The translations under genes and the position numbers were made by a program. Positions 11,956 through 22,197 of a stretch of 64,000 bases of DNA are shown here, in pieces. Every line of letters starts with the position of its first letter. The first letter of the stretch is position 1. Origin of the DNA: Zygaena filipendulae (taxonomy: Eukaryota; Arthropoda; Insecta; Lepidoptera; Zygaenidae); the NCBI GenBank assembly GCA_907165275.2, contig OU015664.1:8208001-8272000 (forward strand), read 5' to 3'. The notes below the pieces were generated by a model that worked only from the letters and a program-made list of their open reading frames with translations, did no database searches and was not told the DNA's origin.

Positions 11956-12839
11956 TCATAAATACATCAATAGAAGTCTTCCGGAGGCCGAAACGTCCAG
12001 TAGGCAGGTACCTACCCAAACGGTGACTACCTAGTATACCTACCTACCTACGGAATTTTTGTACCGATAGCGTCCAGTAGACACACGTTGTCTACAGACG
12101 AAACGGATTGGTAATTTTTCTACGTCGACGTGACGTCGATGCATACGAAGTAAAAAGGGTCGGCCTCTCAGACGAAAGAGGTCGGCCTTTTACCCACCTA
12201 TTTTACTGGCTTTTTATACCCCAATGAGCCCCAGTGAATAAAGTCCGTAACTTTTGAATGACGCAATTTAATTTGAAATGACGACTGTTAAAAAAAACAA
12301 ATGAAATAACTAATTTGTATACTTTTCAATTTCTTTTCTAATAGGTAGTAGGTATTCATTGAGGTCATTGATAGTAGTAAATCTAGTTTAGTAGTAAATC
12401 AATGATTGAGGTATTCATTTGTTCAAAACTACGAAAAATCAACAGTTTTGTAGCAAATTTATTTAAAATTTCATTTCACATCTATATTATAATATATAGA
12501 TAGGTAAGTAGGTACCTACCTCCCTAGTACCTACTATAATAAAAGAGTAGAATCCACGATTAAGTACATGGCAGTTAATCATTCAGCAGCGTAGTAAGTA
12601 GGTACCATGTAGGTACCTACCTAAGTCGGTAGTTATTACACTTGGCTAGTTTTGTCTCCTAAGTCATTCAGAAGCAAATTTGAAGCTTCTGATCACACTA
12701 TCCTAACTTGTTGTTACTAAATGGAGCGCGACGGAGTCGAAGGAATACGAGGATGGCTTCAGTATTGTATATTGTAGTATCCAAAAAATTGTCCTTTGCG
12801 GCCAAAAATTCTTTCACTAAAAAGAAGCTACAGTGGTCC

Positions 12840-13270
12840 TGAGTGACATAGGGTACTTTTATCCCATCCCCGAATTCCCGCGGAAACTCCGGAGTTTGTA
12901 ATATCTGAATCTACTTTTTTTTACCGATTTTGAAAATTCTTTCACTTATAAGAAGCTAAAGTAATCCTGAGTGACACAGTGACACACCCTTCATCCCGGA
13001 ACTCCCACGAGAACTCCGAAACCACCGCGGGTGAAACCGCGGGGGTCAGCTAGTTTTTATATAAACTCACTAACACTTGAAAGCCCTCATTTTTCTTCAG
13101 GAAAATTTCGTCATTTTTGTCCCAAAGATAGGGCATAATATCTTTATAGTATAGTACTAGCTGTGCCCCGCGGCCTCACCCGCGTCAATTCCGGAGTTCC
13201 CGCGGGAATTCCGGGACAAAAAGTAAAGCACTAAGTTACTCTTTATAACATCAGCTATCTGCCAGTGATA
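12840..13270. repeat. SINE-like copies in opposite orientation
   Basis: A minus-orientation dimer (12840-13055; CCCGCGGAAACTCCGG and ACCGCGGGTGAAACCGCGG) is followed by a plus-orientation copy (13156-13270; CTAGCTGTGCCCCGCGG and CCCGCGGGAATTCCGG). Confidence 0.6.
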
Positions 13271-13533
13271 GTCTAAGTTTATTACTAGGTAGGTATCCAA
13301 TCTAAGATAACAAGATCAGAATTAAATGTTAGTGATACTATAATTAATCGACTAGTGGACGATATTCATAGTTTATATAGAAAAATTAATTCCTTAGTAG
13401 GCTCAGACGAAATAGTCTTTTTATTAGACTTTTTATTTCGTCTGAGTTAGTAGGTACCTAGGTAGGTACATTGCAGTGAGTCGATAGAAAGTAAAATGGC
13501 TACCTACCGATAATTTTGATTTAAAAACGGCTC

Positions 13534-14012
13534 TTGTCTTATTGCCCATTAGGTATGACAGGAGTAGAGAATATTACAAAACAATTAATCAATGGGATCA
13601 AGTTATACGATTCTATGATTAATATTGCATCTAAGCCTGTATTAATTGAATTTGTTTTAAAAACGCGACTTTCAGCCAGTGCAAAACTTCGTTTAAAGTC
13701 CAAGTATTATTCAGTTTATTGCCTGGTTGGGGATATGAAAAAATATCTTATCCCGAGAAAATCAGATGTCGCAATCCACAGGCAGGCACAGTTGCAACGA
13801 GCAACGCAGGGGCACAAAAGTGTGCAATCATTTGGTTTAGAATTAGAGGAACTCTTTGTTAATTATATATAGTCTATAGTCCAAAGTAACGATGATGAAA
13901 ATAAGTACGAAATATTGCGTCCAATTAATGGTTCTTTGCCGCCGGCCGCGAATCAAAGCTCACGACATGGCAGACACGGACATGATTACGCAGTAGTACC
14001 AACTACCACGGT
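13534..14012 (+). pseudogene. retrotransposon gag relic
   Basis: An open frame of about 112 codons (13534-13872) has the features of an LTR-retrotransposon Gag as I recall it: KTRLSASAKLRLKSKYYSV, then LVGDMKKYLIPRKSD, then FGLELEELFV. After a frame change near 13870 the reading resumes (SNDDENKYEILRPINGS) to TAG at about 14010, with a basic RHGRHGH stretch. No protease, reverse transcriptase or LTR is seen nearby, so this is a fragment. It could also be a domesticated gag remnant. It lies inside the candidate CACTA element, so it probably inserted later. Confidence 0.55.
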
Positions 14013-14039
14013 GTAGTAGGTACGCGTACGTAGGTATAT

Positions 14040-14260
14040 AGGAACTTCCGGATCTGGCTCGCAAGAGCGGCGGTGATTTTGTCATGCCGCGCTGTGATTG
14101 GTGGACAACCGACGCGCGACGCCACGCGCTGACCGTTATTGCGCAAAATCAATGCGCAGAAGTCAAAAAATAGGATTCACAGGGGGGCTAGAGGGACGAA
14201 GGGGTTGGCTAGCTCGTCGTATTCCGTCCCCCGCCCCGATACGACGCTCCACGGACTTCT
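14040..14260. other. GC-rich segment, possible old promoter region
   Basis: The segment is clearly GC-richer than its surroundings (GCGCTGTGATTGGTGG contains a CCAAT-type motif inverse; CGACGCGCGACGCCACGCG). It sits between the gag relic and the SAM gene. Role unknown. Confidence 0.25.
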
Positions 14261-14443
14261 GACTGTACAGTCATGTTCTAAAGTGTATTGTTATGGCCGT
14301 TCATTATTATTGGTTTTATTAAGTTTGAGGTTCTTTGTTATTGTTGGGTTTTTTATTAGTGTATTTTTAGTAGATAGTGAATATGTCTAAAAAATAATAT
14401 TTTGAAAAGACATGCACAAAAATGGTGTATGACGTGCATTGTT

Positions 14444-14500
14444 TGTGCGCGCGACAGTAGCTTATATCCTCCACATTACGCTCAGTGATAGACTTACTAT
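14444..14500 (+). promoter_or_regulatory. promoter-like repeated segment, copy 1
   Basis: TGTGCGCGCGACAGTAGCTT is followed by TATCCTCCACATTACGCTCA. The same arrangement recurs at 15631-15690. It may be a duplicated start region of the SAM gene; this is inference from similarity only. Confidence 0.25.
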
Positions 14501-15630
14501 TTATTCTTATTATATATACATATATATTGGTCCGCGCGCCGTGACCCTCGCAACTACCAAACAAATTTATACACCCACCCTCCAAACAAATTTATATTAT
14601 GTTTTATATGTCTATGTGTAGGTAGTTTAATGACGATTAATAAAAAATAAAAACTTAAAGTAAGAAATAAAGTGTGATTTTGAATATATTTTATTTACCT
14701 ACTTACCAAAGATGAGGTCCTTTTTTCATATCCGTCACTGGTTTACACTAAATTTATAGCCACATACACATTTCACATACACTAAGATGTAACTGGCCAG
14801 TGTAGGCGTCGATTTTATGTAATTACACCATCACAAAACTAATAATAACTTCACAACAAACATTTATTGACAAAATACGTGCCGGCTAGCCGTGAAACAG
14901 CCATACCTAGCGTTACCGTGGTTGAACAAAAACAAAAATGTAGGTTATTTAGAAGATTTAACACCAATATAATTTATTTAAAATTATATCATGAGTAAAT
15001 TTGCTACAAAACAATTGATTTTTCACATAGTTTTGAACAAATGAATATTAGAAAACAAATAAAGTATTTCATTTGTTTTTTGTTTGACAGCCGTAAACAA
15101 ATTATTGCGGCATTAAAAGAAACTGACTTTTTTTACTGAAAATTTTGTCATGCGGCTAAATTAAATATTAAAACTAAAAACCTTATTTAATTTCCATTAA
15201 TTTGATCATGGGCCAATAATTAGTCCATGATTTGATCTATAACACTTGATATAAACACTAACCGATTACTTATATTTCGACATATTTATGCGAGACGGCA
15301 CGAGCCGCTCACTAACCGAACACAGACTACACAGACTGATTGTCAAAATGGCGGGTGAATTTCGCCCGCACTAACTTAACTTTTTTAATTCTGGCCAGTA
15401 TGTGCGTTATGGAATATGATGGATTGGGAAAAAAATACATATTTTGTATTCTCTATTATTGTGACCAGCCAATAAAACTTTTACAGTACTGTCAAACAAT
15501 ATGGAACGCCGTAAAAAAAATAAGAAAACCGTCATTGAGTTAGTGCCAACTGTGGGGACTAGGACATTTCAGAGTTAGTCCCTATTGTAGGGACTAGGAC
15601 ATTTCAGAGGTAAAGTTATAATTATTATAT

Positions 15631-15690
15631 TAGGTGCGCGACTGTACCCATGCGCAGCTATCCCTTCCACATTTCGCTCACTAGTCACTT
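15631..15690 (+). promoter_or_regulatory. promoter-like repeated segment, copy 2
   Basis: GTGCGCGACTGTACCCATGC, then CTATCCCTTCCACATTTCGC and TCACTAGTCACTTT. It lies about 160 bp upstream of the proposed ATG of gene 1 (15851), where a 5' untranslated leader would start. TCACT/TCAGT resembles an insect initiator. No TATA box is evident. Confidence 0.3.
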
Positions 15691-16499
15691 TCGTGCTAAT
15701 ACTTGTACATCACATTGCCTAACGTCGAGTGCGCTGCTTACGTCTTAAATTAAATGCTGTGATATTTTATAATAATAATAATAATTCATTTATTTGATAT
15801 TTTCCCGGTAAATAGAGTGTTGTGTCCTGAATGAAACCTATGACGGCATCATGAGGTGAGTAGGTACTTAATTTTAATTGTAATACTCATGTGTGCAGTA
15901 AAAGTGGAGCATTATCAAACTGCGAACCCGTTTGGAGGTTAGCGCATCCTCCTAAAGGAAAAAAACGATATTTACTTGATATACCATTGTTTTGCAATCA
16001 AATATTGAATTGAAGCATAAACACGTGCCAAACTCGGTAGGTAGGTACCTACTACCTACATATTTAATAAAGTAGACAGTTTTAAAAAAAGATGGCGCCT
16101 CGCCTTTTTTACGTGTCCTAGTTAGTGCAAAAGTTCGCGCCACTTTGTAACGGCTCCATGGTACTGTAAAAAAATATGATAGATTTGTTTTGTTTCTAGT
16201 TTGTGTCACGAATTAAGCGAACTGTTGAATGCGTGGGGTTTCGAGAAATACGCCGAAGCATTTCTTGGTAAGTTGGAATATATCTTACACAAAATTATAT
16301 TTACATTTTATGCCTATTTTGATGCGTTCTATGTTCTATATAATAAAAGTAAAATACATGATGAAACATTAAAAAAAAACTAAATCCATGCCATAGCTGT
16401 ACTTTGACCAATAAAAAATAAATAATTTTTAAATCAATTGAAGTGTGATAAAAAAAGTGTTACCTAAGACACATTTTCTAGGGGTAATCTGTCAAACAA

Positions 16500-16680
16500 A
16501 ATCTTATTTAGGTATATATAAAAATTTCGTGTCACGATGTATTGTATTTTCGCGATAAACTCCGAAACTACCTACTGAACGGATTTTGATAAAATTTTGT
16601 AACCATTTATAATATGGTCCAACTTAAAAGATAGGGTAGTTTTTATCTCAATTATTGATCTCAAAGTTCTTATAAATTTG
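16500..16680 (-). repeat. SINE tail copy
   Basis: CTGAACGGATTTTGATAAAA, then AACTTAAAAGATAGGGTAG matches the tail shared with 24505-24600 and 28980-29110, in minus orientation. Confidence 0.6.
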
Positions 16681-17275
16681 GAGTCAGCTGGCCATGTGCA
16701 TAGCATATTAGCCGAACATGGCTCGTCCTAACATGCGCGCTGAACCGAGTGTAGATGTGGTGGTTATAGGTGTGGATCCGCGTGATGACAGGGCTATGAA
16801 CTAAGAGGGGCTGATAGAGCACCTCATACGATATCCATATTAATTAAGGTGATGCTTACAGATGCTAAACATCGTAGCGAAGTGGTCGATAGCAGTCTTT
16901 TTTATTTACTTTATGTTTATTTAGTTCAATAGTGGTATACAAAAATATTGTTAATTTAACTGTCTGTCAAAACTCACAAAGTGCGCAATACTGCTCTCGA
17001 AGTTTCTTGTAAATACATGCGAAATACTGTGATTTCCTTGTGAAAAATAATTAACTTTTGAAGATTGATATCTGTAGTGCTTGTGTTAATGTTATCTCAG
17101 TTTAAATCCCTAGAATAAAACTATAAATAGAAGATAAGACCAACAAGTGACATTGTAACTGGCAAAACTTTTTATAACTACCCTGCAATTTATTATCAGC
17201 TGTCAATAACATCTGACATTATGACGTTTACTGCGAGTGTTGCCATAATTAAATAATTAGAGCCAATTAGGGAAA

Positions 17276-18562
17276 ATGGAGGGCACTGAACCCCAGACCA
17301 CTGCCACAAATAAAAAGTTGGTGCAGCAAGCATTTCACCCCAGTCTTTTTAATATAAGAACTAGAAGTGCATCTGTGGGAAGCAAATCAAATAATGATCA
17401 AACAACAATGATGGATACCAGTCAAATTCCGATTAATGACATCCCTGATGCACATGAGCAAACTCTTACTGATGCCGCTCCAGAGTGGCAAAGAGTTCCA
17501 AGTAGAAAAAACCGAAAACGGCAAAAACCATCCCGTTCTTCGTCCCCGGAAATTATCGAAACATCAAATAGATTTTTTGGATTACCTACTGTCTCTGATG
17601 ACAACCAAAATCAAGAAAATTTAAAAAAGATCAACAAACCACCACCCATTGTTCTCTATGGTATTGATGATGTTAACAGACTGACCGACCTTCTAGAGAA
17701 AGCGACTGATAAAACGAAATTCACCTACAAAATAGTCAATCGAAACCAACTTAGGATAAGCAGCTCGGATGTGGATGTATACAAAAACATAATGAATGTT
17801 GTCCGTGAAAATAATCTTATTGGACATACCTTTAATAGGAAGGATCAAAAGCCATTCAGAATAGTGATAAAAAACCTCCATCACACCACTCCGCATTATG
17901 CCATCAAAGAGGCCATAGAGAGCACAGGAAACACTATAGCTGGTGAAATAATTAATGCTAAATTTGGAAAAGAAAAGAAACCAACATCAACATTTTTCGT
18001 GAACCTCACGCCTGGTGCTAATAACAAAGCAGCTAAAGAAATCAAAGTCATATCCCACCAGTCTGTTATAATAGAAGATCCTAAAAAGAAAACAGGAATA
18101 GTACAATGTCAGAGATGCCAACAGTATGGGCACACAAAGAATTACTGTATGCGACCATACCGTTGTGTCAAGTGTGCTCAATCTCACAAAACCTCTGAAT
18201 GCCCAAAAAAAGACAGGAACACCCCGGCTGAGTGCGCCCTATGCCTAGGACCACATCCAGCTAACTACAAAGGCTGTGAAGTATACAGAGAAATACTAGC
18301 GAGAAAAACGATACGGAAAACACCATTTAAGACAGACACCCAATTACCACCTCAGCCTCCAAGGGAAAATTTTAACCACAAATTTACTTACGCAGATGTT
18401 TTACAAAATAAAAACTATAAAATTGCCGAGAGCAATGGAACCAACAGCAGCACCATTGAACAATTACTAATAAAACAATCAGAAAAATTTGACTTAATCC
18501 TGCAACAAATGAGTACTCTTCTTAGTCTCATCACCTCACTGCTCAAGGCTCAATCAAAATAA
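17276..18562 (+). CDS. LINE ORF1, gag-like nucleic acid-binding protein
   Basis: 428 residues, starting at ATG in GGAAAATGG. The N-terminal third is polar and low-complexity. Around residues 190-260 is a domain like the PRE_C2HC region of insect non-LTR ORF1 proteins. Three cysteine knuckles follow from residue 278: CQRCQQYGHTKNYC, CVKCAQSHKTSEC and CALCLGPHPANYKGC. The C-terminus is a Q/S-rich tail. Such proteins bind element RNA and carry it to the nucleus or chromosome. The stop codon TAA (18560-18562) overlaps the first codon of the ORF2 frame. No frameshift is seen. Confidence 0.9.
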   Translation: MEGTEPQTTATNKKLVQQAFHPSLFNIRTRSASVGSKSNNDQTTMMDTSQIPINDIPDAHEQTLTDAAPEWQRVPSRKNRKRQKPSRSSSPEIIETSNRFFGLPTVSDDNQNQENLKKINKPPPIVLYGIDDVNRLTDLLEKATDKTKFTYKIVNRNQLRISSSDVDVYKNIMNVVRENNLIGHTFNRKDQKPFRIVIKNLHHTTPHYAIKEAIESTGNTIAGEIINAKFGKEKKPTSTFFVNLTPGANNKAAKEIKVISHQSVIIEDPKKKTGIVQCQRCQQYGHTKNYCMRPYRCVKCAQSHKTSECPKKDRNTPAECALCLGPHPANYKGCEVYREILARKTIRKTPFKTDTQLPPQPPRENFNHKFTYADVLQNKNYKIAESNGTNSSTIEQLLIKQSEKFDLILQQMSTLLSLITSLLKAQSK

Positions 18563-21225
18563 CTTCACTCAAGATTGCTACTTGGAACATCAATGGCTTA
18601 GCACCTAATAAAGCCGAAGTAGAGACTTTCTTATATCTACACAATATTGACGTTTTATTAATATCGGAGAGTCACCTCACAGCTAAAAGTAACTTCAAGG
18701 TAAAGAGCTACATTACGTACAACACAAACCACCCTGATGGAACAGGTCATGCCGGAACAGCAATAATAATCAAATCTTCAATAAAACATCATGAGTGTGA
18801 ACAATTTAAAACTAACCACATCCAAGCAACTACTATTAATATTGAAGATAAGAATGGTCACTTCAACATCTCTTCTGTATATTGCCCACCGAAACATAAA
18901 ATATCCGAAGCACAGTTTACACAATATCTTGATAGCCTTGGTGGTAGATTCATTGCTGGCGGAGACTGGAATTCCAAACATACCTACTGGGGTTCCCGCC
19001 TGATAACCACCAGAGGTAGGGAACTCAAAAAAAGTATAGAAGTCAACCACCTCTCAGTACTTGCAACTTCAGAGCCAACACACTGGCCCACTGATCCTAA
19101 TAGATTACCAGATGTCTTGGACTTCTTTATCACTAAAGGCCTCGCCAGACTATTCTTCAACGTAGAATCCAGCCTGGACAGTTCATCGAATCACGTTCCC
19201 GTAATTCTCACGGCCAGCACTACAGTGCTTAAACGAGAAAATAGCCTTCGTCTTTATAATAGGTCTACAGACTGGAAATCGTTCCGAGAGATAGTCGAAA
19301 ACACCTTAAATATTAAAGTAGCCTTAAAAACTAGTGAAGATGTTGAAGATGCAACCATGCACTTCACCAGAACCATTCAAGCGGCGTGCTGGCAGTCCAC
19401 CCCAGAAATTACACCAAAATCCAATCTCCCTAATATATCAATAGAGGTAAAACAAAAAATTCTGGAAAAGAGAAGACTACGCAGGGTCTGGCATTGCAGT
19501 AGACACAAGGATGACAAAAAAGCTCTAAACAAGGCCATTGCAGATCTTAAAGAAACCATCGCGAAAGCAAATGAAGACACTCTAGAAGCCCACATACAAT
19601 CACTCACTGCTACCCATGCAACTAATTACTCTCTTTGGAAAGCCTGCTCAAAGAATAAGCAACCAGTGAACCCCAAACCTCCAATAAGATCAGCTGGTAA
19701 CAAGTGGGCCAGAACTAGTAATGAGAAAGCTCAGGCATTTGCAAATCACCTTGCATCAGTTTTCAGACCTAATGATGTTCAGGACGAAACCACTGAAACT
19801 GAGATTGATGATATCCTTGGACAAGACTTTCAACTTGACTTTCCCATTAAACATGTGACACCTAAGGAAATACAAAGAAGTATTAAAAGTCTCGCCAACA
19901 ACAAAACACCTGGATTTGACTATATAGATAAAAGAGTACTGGAAGAACTCCCTAGGAAAGGCATCATCTATCTTACAATGCTATCCAATGGTATCATACG
20001 AACAGGCTGCTTTCCATCTTTGTGGAAGGTATCACAAATCATAATGATACATAAAGCTGGCAAGCCACAACACGATGTCACATCCTACAGACCCATTAGT
20101 TTACTGCCAACTGTCTCCAAGCTCTTTGAAAGGATTTTATTGCGTAGGCTATTGAAGGTCCTCAAGGAAAGATCAGTAATACCAGATCATCAGTTTGGGT
20201 TCAGAAAAGAACATGGAACTGTAGAGCAAGTGCATAGAGTTTGTACAGTCATCAGAAGAGCTATGGAACGGAAACAGTATTGCTCTGCCGCTTTTCTTGA
20301 TATACAGCAAGCATTCGATCGAGTTTGGCACAAGGGCCTACTCTGCAAGATAAAATGCCTTCTACCACACTCATTCTACGGTGTTCTGAAATCTTACCTA
20401 TCAGATAGAATATATCAAGTCAGGGAAAGCGACGCTACATCAAGCTTTCACTCCATAGAGGCAGGAGTACCGCAGGGCTCGGTCCTTGGGCCGGTCTTGT
20501 ACACAATATATACTGCTGATCTTCCGCAGAGCGACAACGTTGCTGTTGCAACCTATGCAGATGATACTGCAATATTGGCAAGCAGACAGTGTCCTATTGA
20601 GGCCTCAAGCGCCCTACAGAAGACCCTAAATGACATACAGAAATGGCTCTTGAAATGGAGAATAAATGCTAGTGCGTCCAAGTCAGTACATGTTACCTTC
20701 AGTCTACGAAGAGGAAATTGTCCACCCGTAACACTTGGCTCAAACGAACTTCCACATCGAGATTCTGTCAGGTACCTTGGAATGCATCTGGATCGTAGAC
20801 TGACATGGAAAAATCATATCCAATCCAAAAGAAATGAAATGAACATAAAATACAGGGATATGCACTGGCTCCTTGGAAGAAACTCTAAATTATCACTGGA
20901 TAAAAAGTTATTAATTTACAATACAGTAATAAAGCCTATTTGGAGCTATGGCATTCAGCTATGGGGCTTTGCCTGTAATACAAACATAATGATGGTTCAA
21001 AGAGCTCAAAACTATATTCTGAAGCAGCTATGTGATGCTCCTTGGTTTATAACTAACAACGAGGTTCACTCAAATTTGGGCGTGGCGACAGTGAGAGACG
21101 AAATAAAAGCTCACTGCACCAAATACAACGCCAGAATGGCTGTACATCCTAACCAGCTGGCAATGCAACTCATAAAGCCTGAGAATGGGCGGCGCCTGAA
21201 ACGTCGAAAAATTCAAGATTATTAG
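18559..21225 (+). CDS. LINE ORF2, endonuclease/reverse transcriptase
   Basis: Open for 888 codons from ATA at 18559 (first in-frame codon overlapping the ORF1 stop) to TAG at 21225; no ATG lies at the expected start. The first conserved block begins at 18574 (IATWNINGL). Endonuclease motifs follow: SESHL, GGDWNSKHTYWGSR, DVLDFFITKG and SNHVPV. Reverse transcriptase motifs: TSYRPISLLPTVSKLFE, DHQFGFRKEHGTVEQ, AAFLDIQQAFDRVW, GVPQGSVLGPVL and the catalytic YADD, then YLGMHLDRRLTW. It would nick target DNA and copy the element RNA. Length and motif order fit the Jockey clade. The visible catalytic residues are intact, so it may encode an active enzyme if translation starts. Confidence 0.9.
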   Translation: MTSLKIATWNINGLAPNKAEVETFLYLHNIDVLLISESHLTAKSNFKVKSYITYNTNHPDGTGHAGTAIIIKSSIKHHECEQFKTNHIQATTINIEDKNGHFNISSVYCPPKHKISEAQFTQYLDSLGGRFIAGGDWNSKHTYWGSRLITTRGRELKKSIEVNHLSVLATSEPTHWPTDPNRLPDVLDFFITKGLARLFFNVESSLDSSSNHVPVILTASTTVLKRENSLRLYNRSTDWKSFREIVENTLNIKVALKTSEDVEDATMHFTRTIQAACWQSTPEITPKSNLPNISIEVKQKILEKRRLRRVWHCSRHKDDKKALNKAIADLKETIAKANEDTLEAHIQSLTATHATNYSLWKACSKNKQPVNPKPPIRSAGNKWARTSNEKAQAFANHLASVFRPNDVQDETTETEIDDILGQDFQLDFPIKHVTPKEIQRSIKSLANNKTPGFDYIDKRVLEELPRKGIIYLTMLSNGIIRTGCFPSLWKVSQIIMIHKAGKPQHDVTSYRPISLLPTVSKLFERILLRRLLKVLKERSVIPDHQFGFRKEHGTVEQVHRVCTVIRRAMERKQYCSAAFLDIQQAFDRVWHKGLLCKIKCLLPHSFYGVLKSYLSDRIYQVRESDATSSFHSIEAGVPQGSVLGPVLYTIYTADLPQSDNVAVATYADDTAILASRQCPIEASSALQKTLNDIQKWLLKWRINASASKSVHVTFSLRRGNCPPVTLGSNELPHRDSVRYLGMHLDRRLTWKNHIQSKRNEMNIKYRDMHWLLGRNSKLSLDKKLLIYNTVIKPIWSYGIQLWGFACNTNIMMVQRAQNYILKQLCDAPWFITNNEVHSNLGVATVRDEIKAHCTKYNARMAVHPNQLAMQLIKPENGRRLKRRKIQDY

Positions 21226-21316
21226 AGCAGCTCTCACAGGAGAGTTGCTCTACAAGTCACTATTCTGTCAACAGATCTGCTTATAGTCACACTGACTGAT
21301 TGCATGATACAAGGAG

Positions 21317-21343
21317 AGAAAAAAAAAAAAAAAAAAAAAAAAA
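21317..21343 (+). repeat. A-run in LINE 3' region
   Basis: About 26 consecutive A bases, interrupted by nothing, at 94 bp past the ORF2 stop. It may be the poly(A) tail of the LINE or an internal A-run of its 3' UTR. Confidence 0.6.
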
Positions 21344-21782
21344 TTTAATTACACTAATATTACATTTATTTATGTATTTCTTTTTATTTAATTGTATTTT
21401 TTGTTTATTATATTATAAGTAGTGTATTATAGAAGTACTTGATTAATAATTTATTTACTTGTATTTTTTACTGCAATTTAAGTTATTATATTTTATTTCT
21501 ATGTTTAATTGGTTTATTTATATTTATCCAAATAAGTATGATATTATAATTTTTTCCTCTTCTTTTGTTCTTTTGTTTTCTTTTGTTGTTTTTGTTTTGT
21601 CCGTGCGTGACAGCGGGCTGCCAACTGAAAACCAGCGCTAGGTGTTCCCGCACCTAGCTAATGCTGAGTTGGTGACCCTTTCGGCAGAGCATGCAAGAGA
21701 TACAATAATATATTGTGTACAAATTTAGATTAGGCATTGCTTGTGTTTTTATCTTTTTCTTGTGTGTTGTGCTGAAATAAAT

Positions 21783-21879
21783 GTATTTTCTTTCTTTCTT
21801 TCTTTCTTTCAAACATCTGTGTTGTGTTTATATGTATTATGAAATAAATATTTATAATTATAATTTATAATATATAATT

Positions 21880-21914
<35 letters not shown>
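21783..21914. repeat. microsatellites TTTC and TA
   Basis: CTTTCTTTCTTTCTTTC lies near 21790-21810, and a long TA run near 21881-21914, just upstream of exon 3 of gene 1. Confidence 0.8.
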
Positions 21915-21921
<7 letters not shown>

Positions 21922-22197
21922 AATGAAATAAACTTCACTATTACTTATACTTGAACGTTTTCCACAGAGGAGCTGAAAATTAACGGCGACATTATCACAA
22001 TAGCCAAGTACCAGGGATTAGAATCTTCATCCATACTAGAAACAGCTTGGAAAGCCACGTGGTCACTTCGCAAGCGGTACTTAATGACTGTTTCAACTTC
22101 ACAGTACTTGAAAAAGTTTCCTTTGCTTCGTTTGGAGAGAGTTGGTCCACACCTGGTAAGTAATTGGCACATTTGTGAATCATATTATATCTATTTT

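Larger units (their letters stand above)
16930..21810 (+). mobile_element. Jockey-type non-LTR retrotransposon (LINE)
   Basis: Two open reading frames (a gag-like CCHC protein, then an endonuclease/reverse transcriptase) followed by a 3' UTR mark a near full-length LINE. An A-run lies at 21317-21343 and a TTTC microsatellite at about 21783-21810; which one is the true 3' end is not decided. The 5' end is placed only roughly, between 16740 and 17275. No target duplication was identified. It lies sense within intron 2 of gene 1. Both ORFs are open, which suggests a recent insertion. Confidence 0.85.

Noticed and set aside
12150..12196. Possible hairpin with GGTCGGCC motifs
   Set aside because: The two halves are partly direct and partly inverse and do not form a clean stem; no terminator or RNA role can be argued.
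16201..16383. Single-exon 60-codon ORF
   Set aside because: Only the part to 16267 is coding-like (SAM first half) and it ends at a strong donor; the rest is intron.
16684..16735. Lone monomer of the left array
   Set aside because: CAGCTGGCCATGTGCATAGC and AGCCGAACATGG resemble parts of the 95-bp monomer, but the match is short and could be chance.
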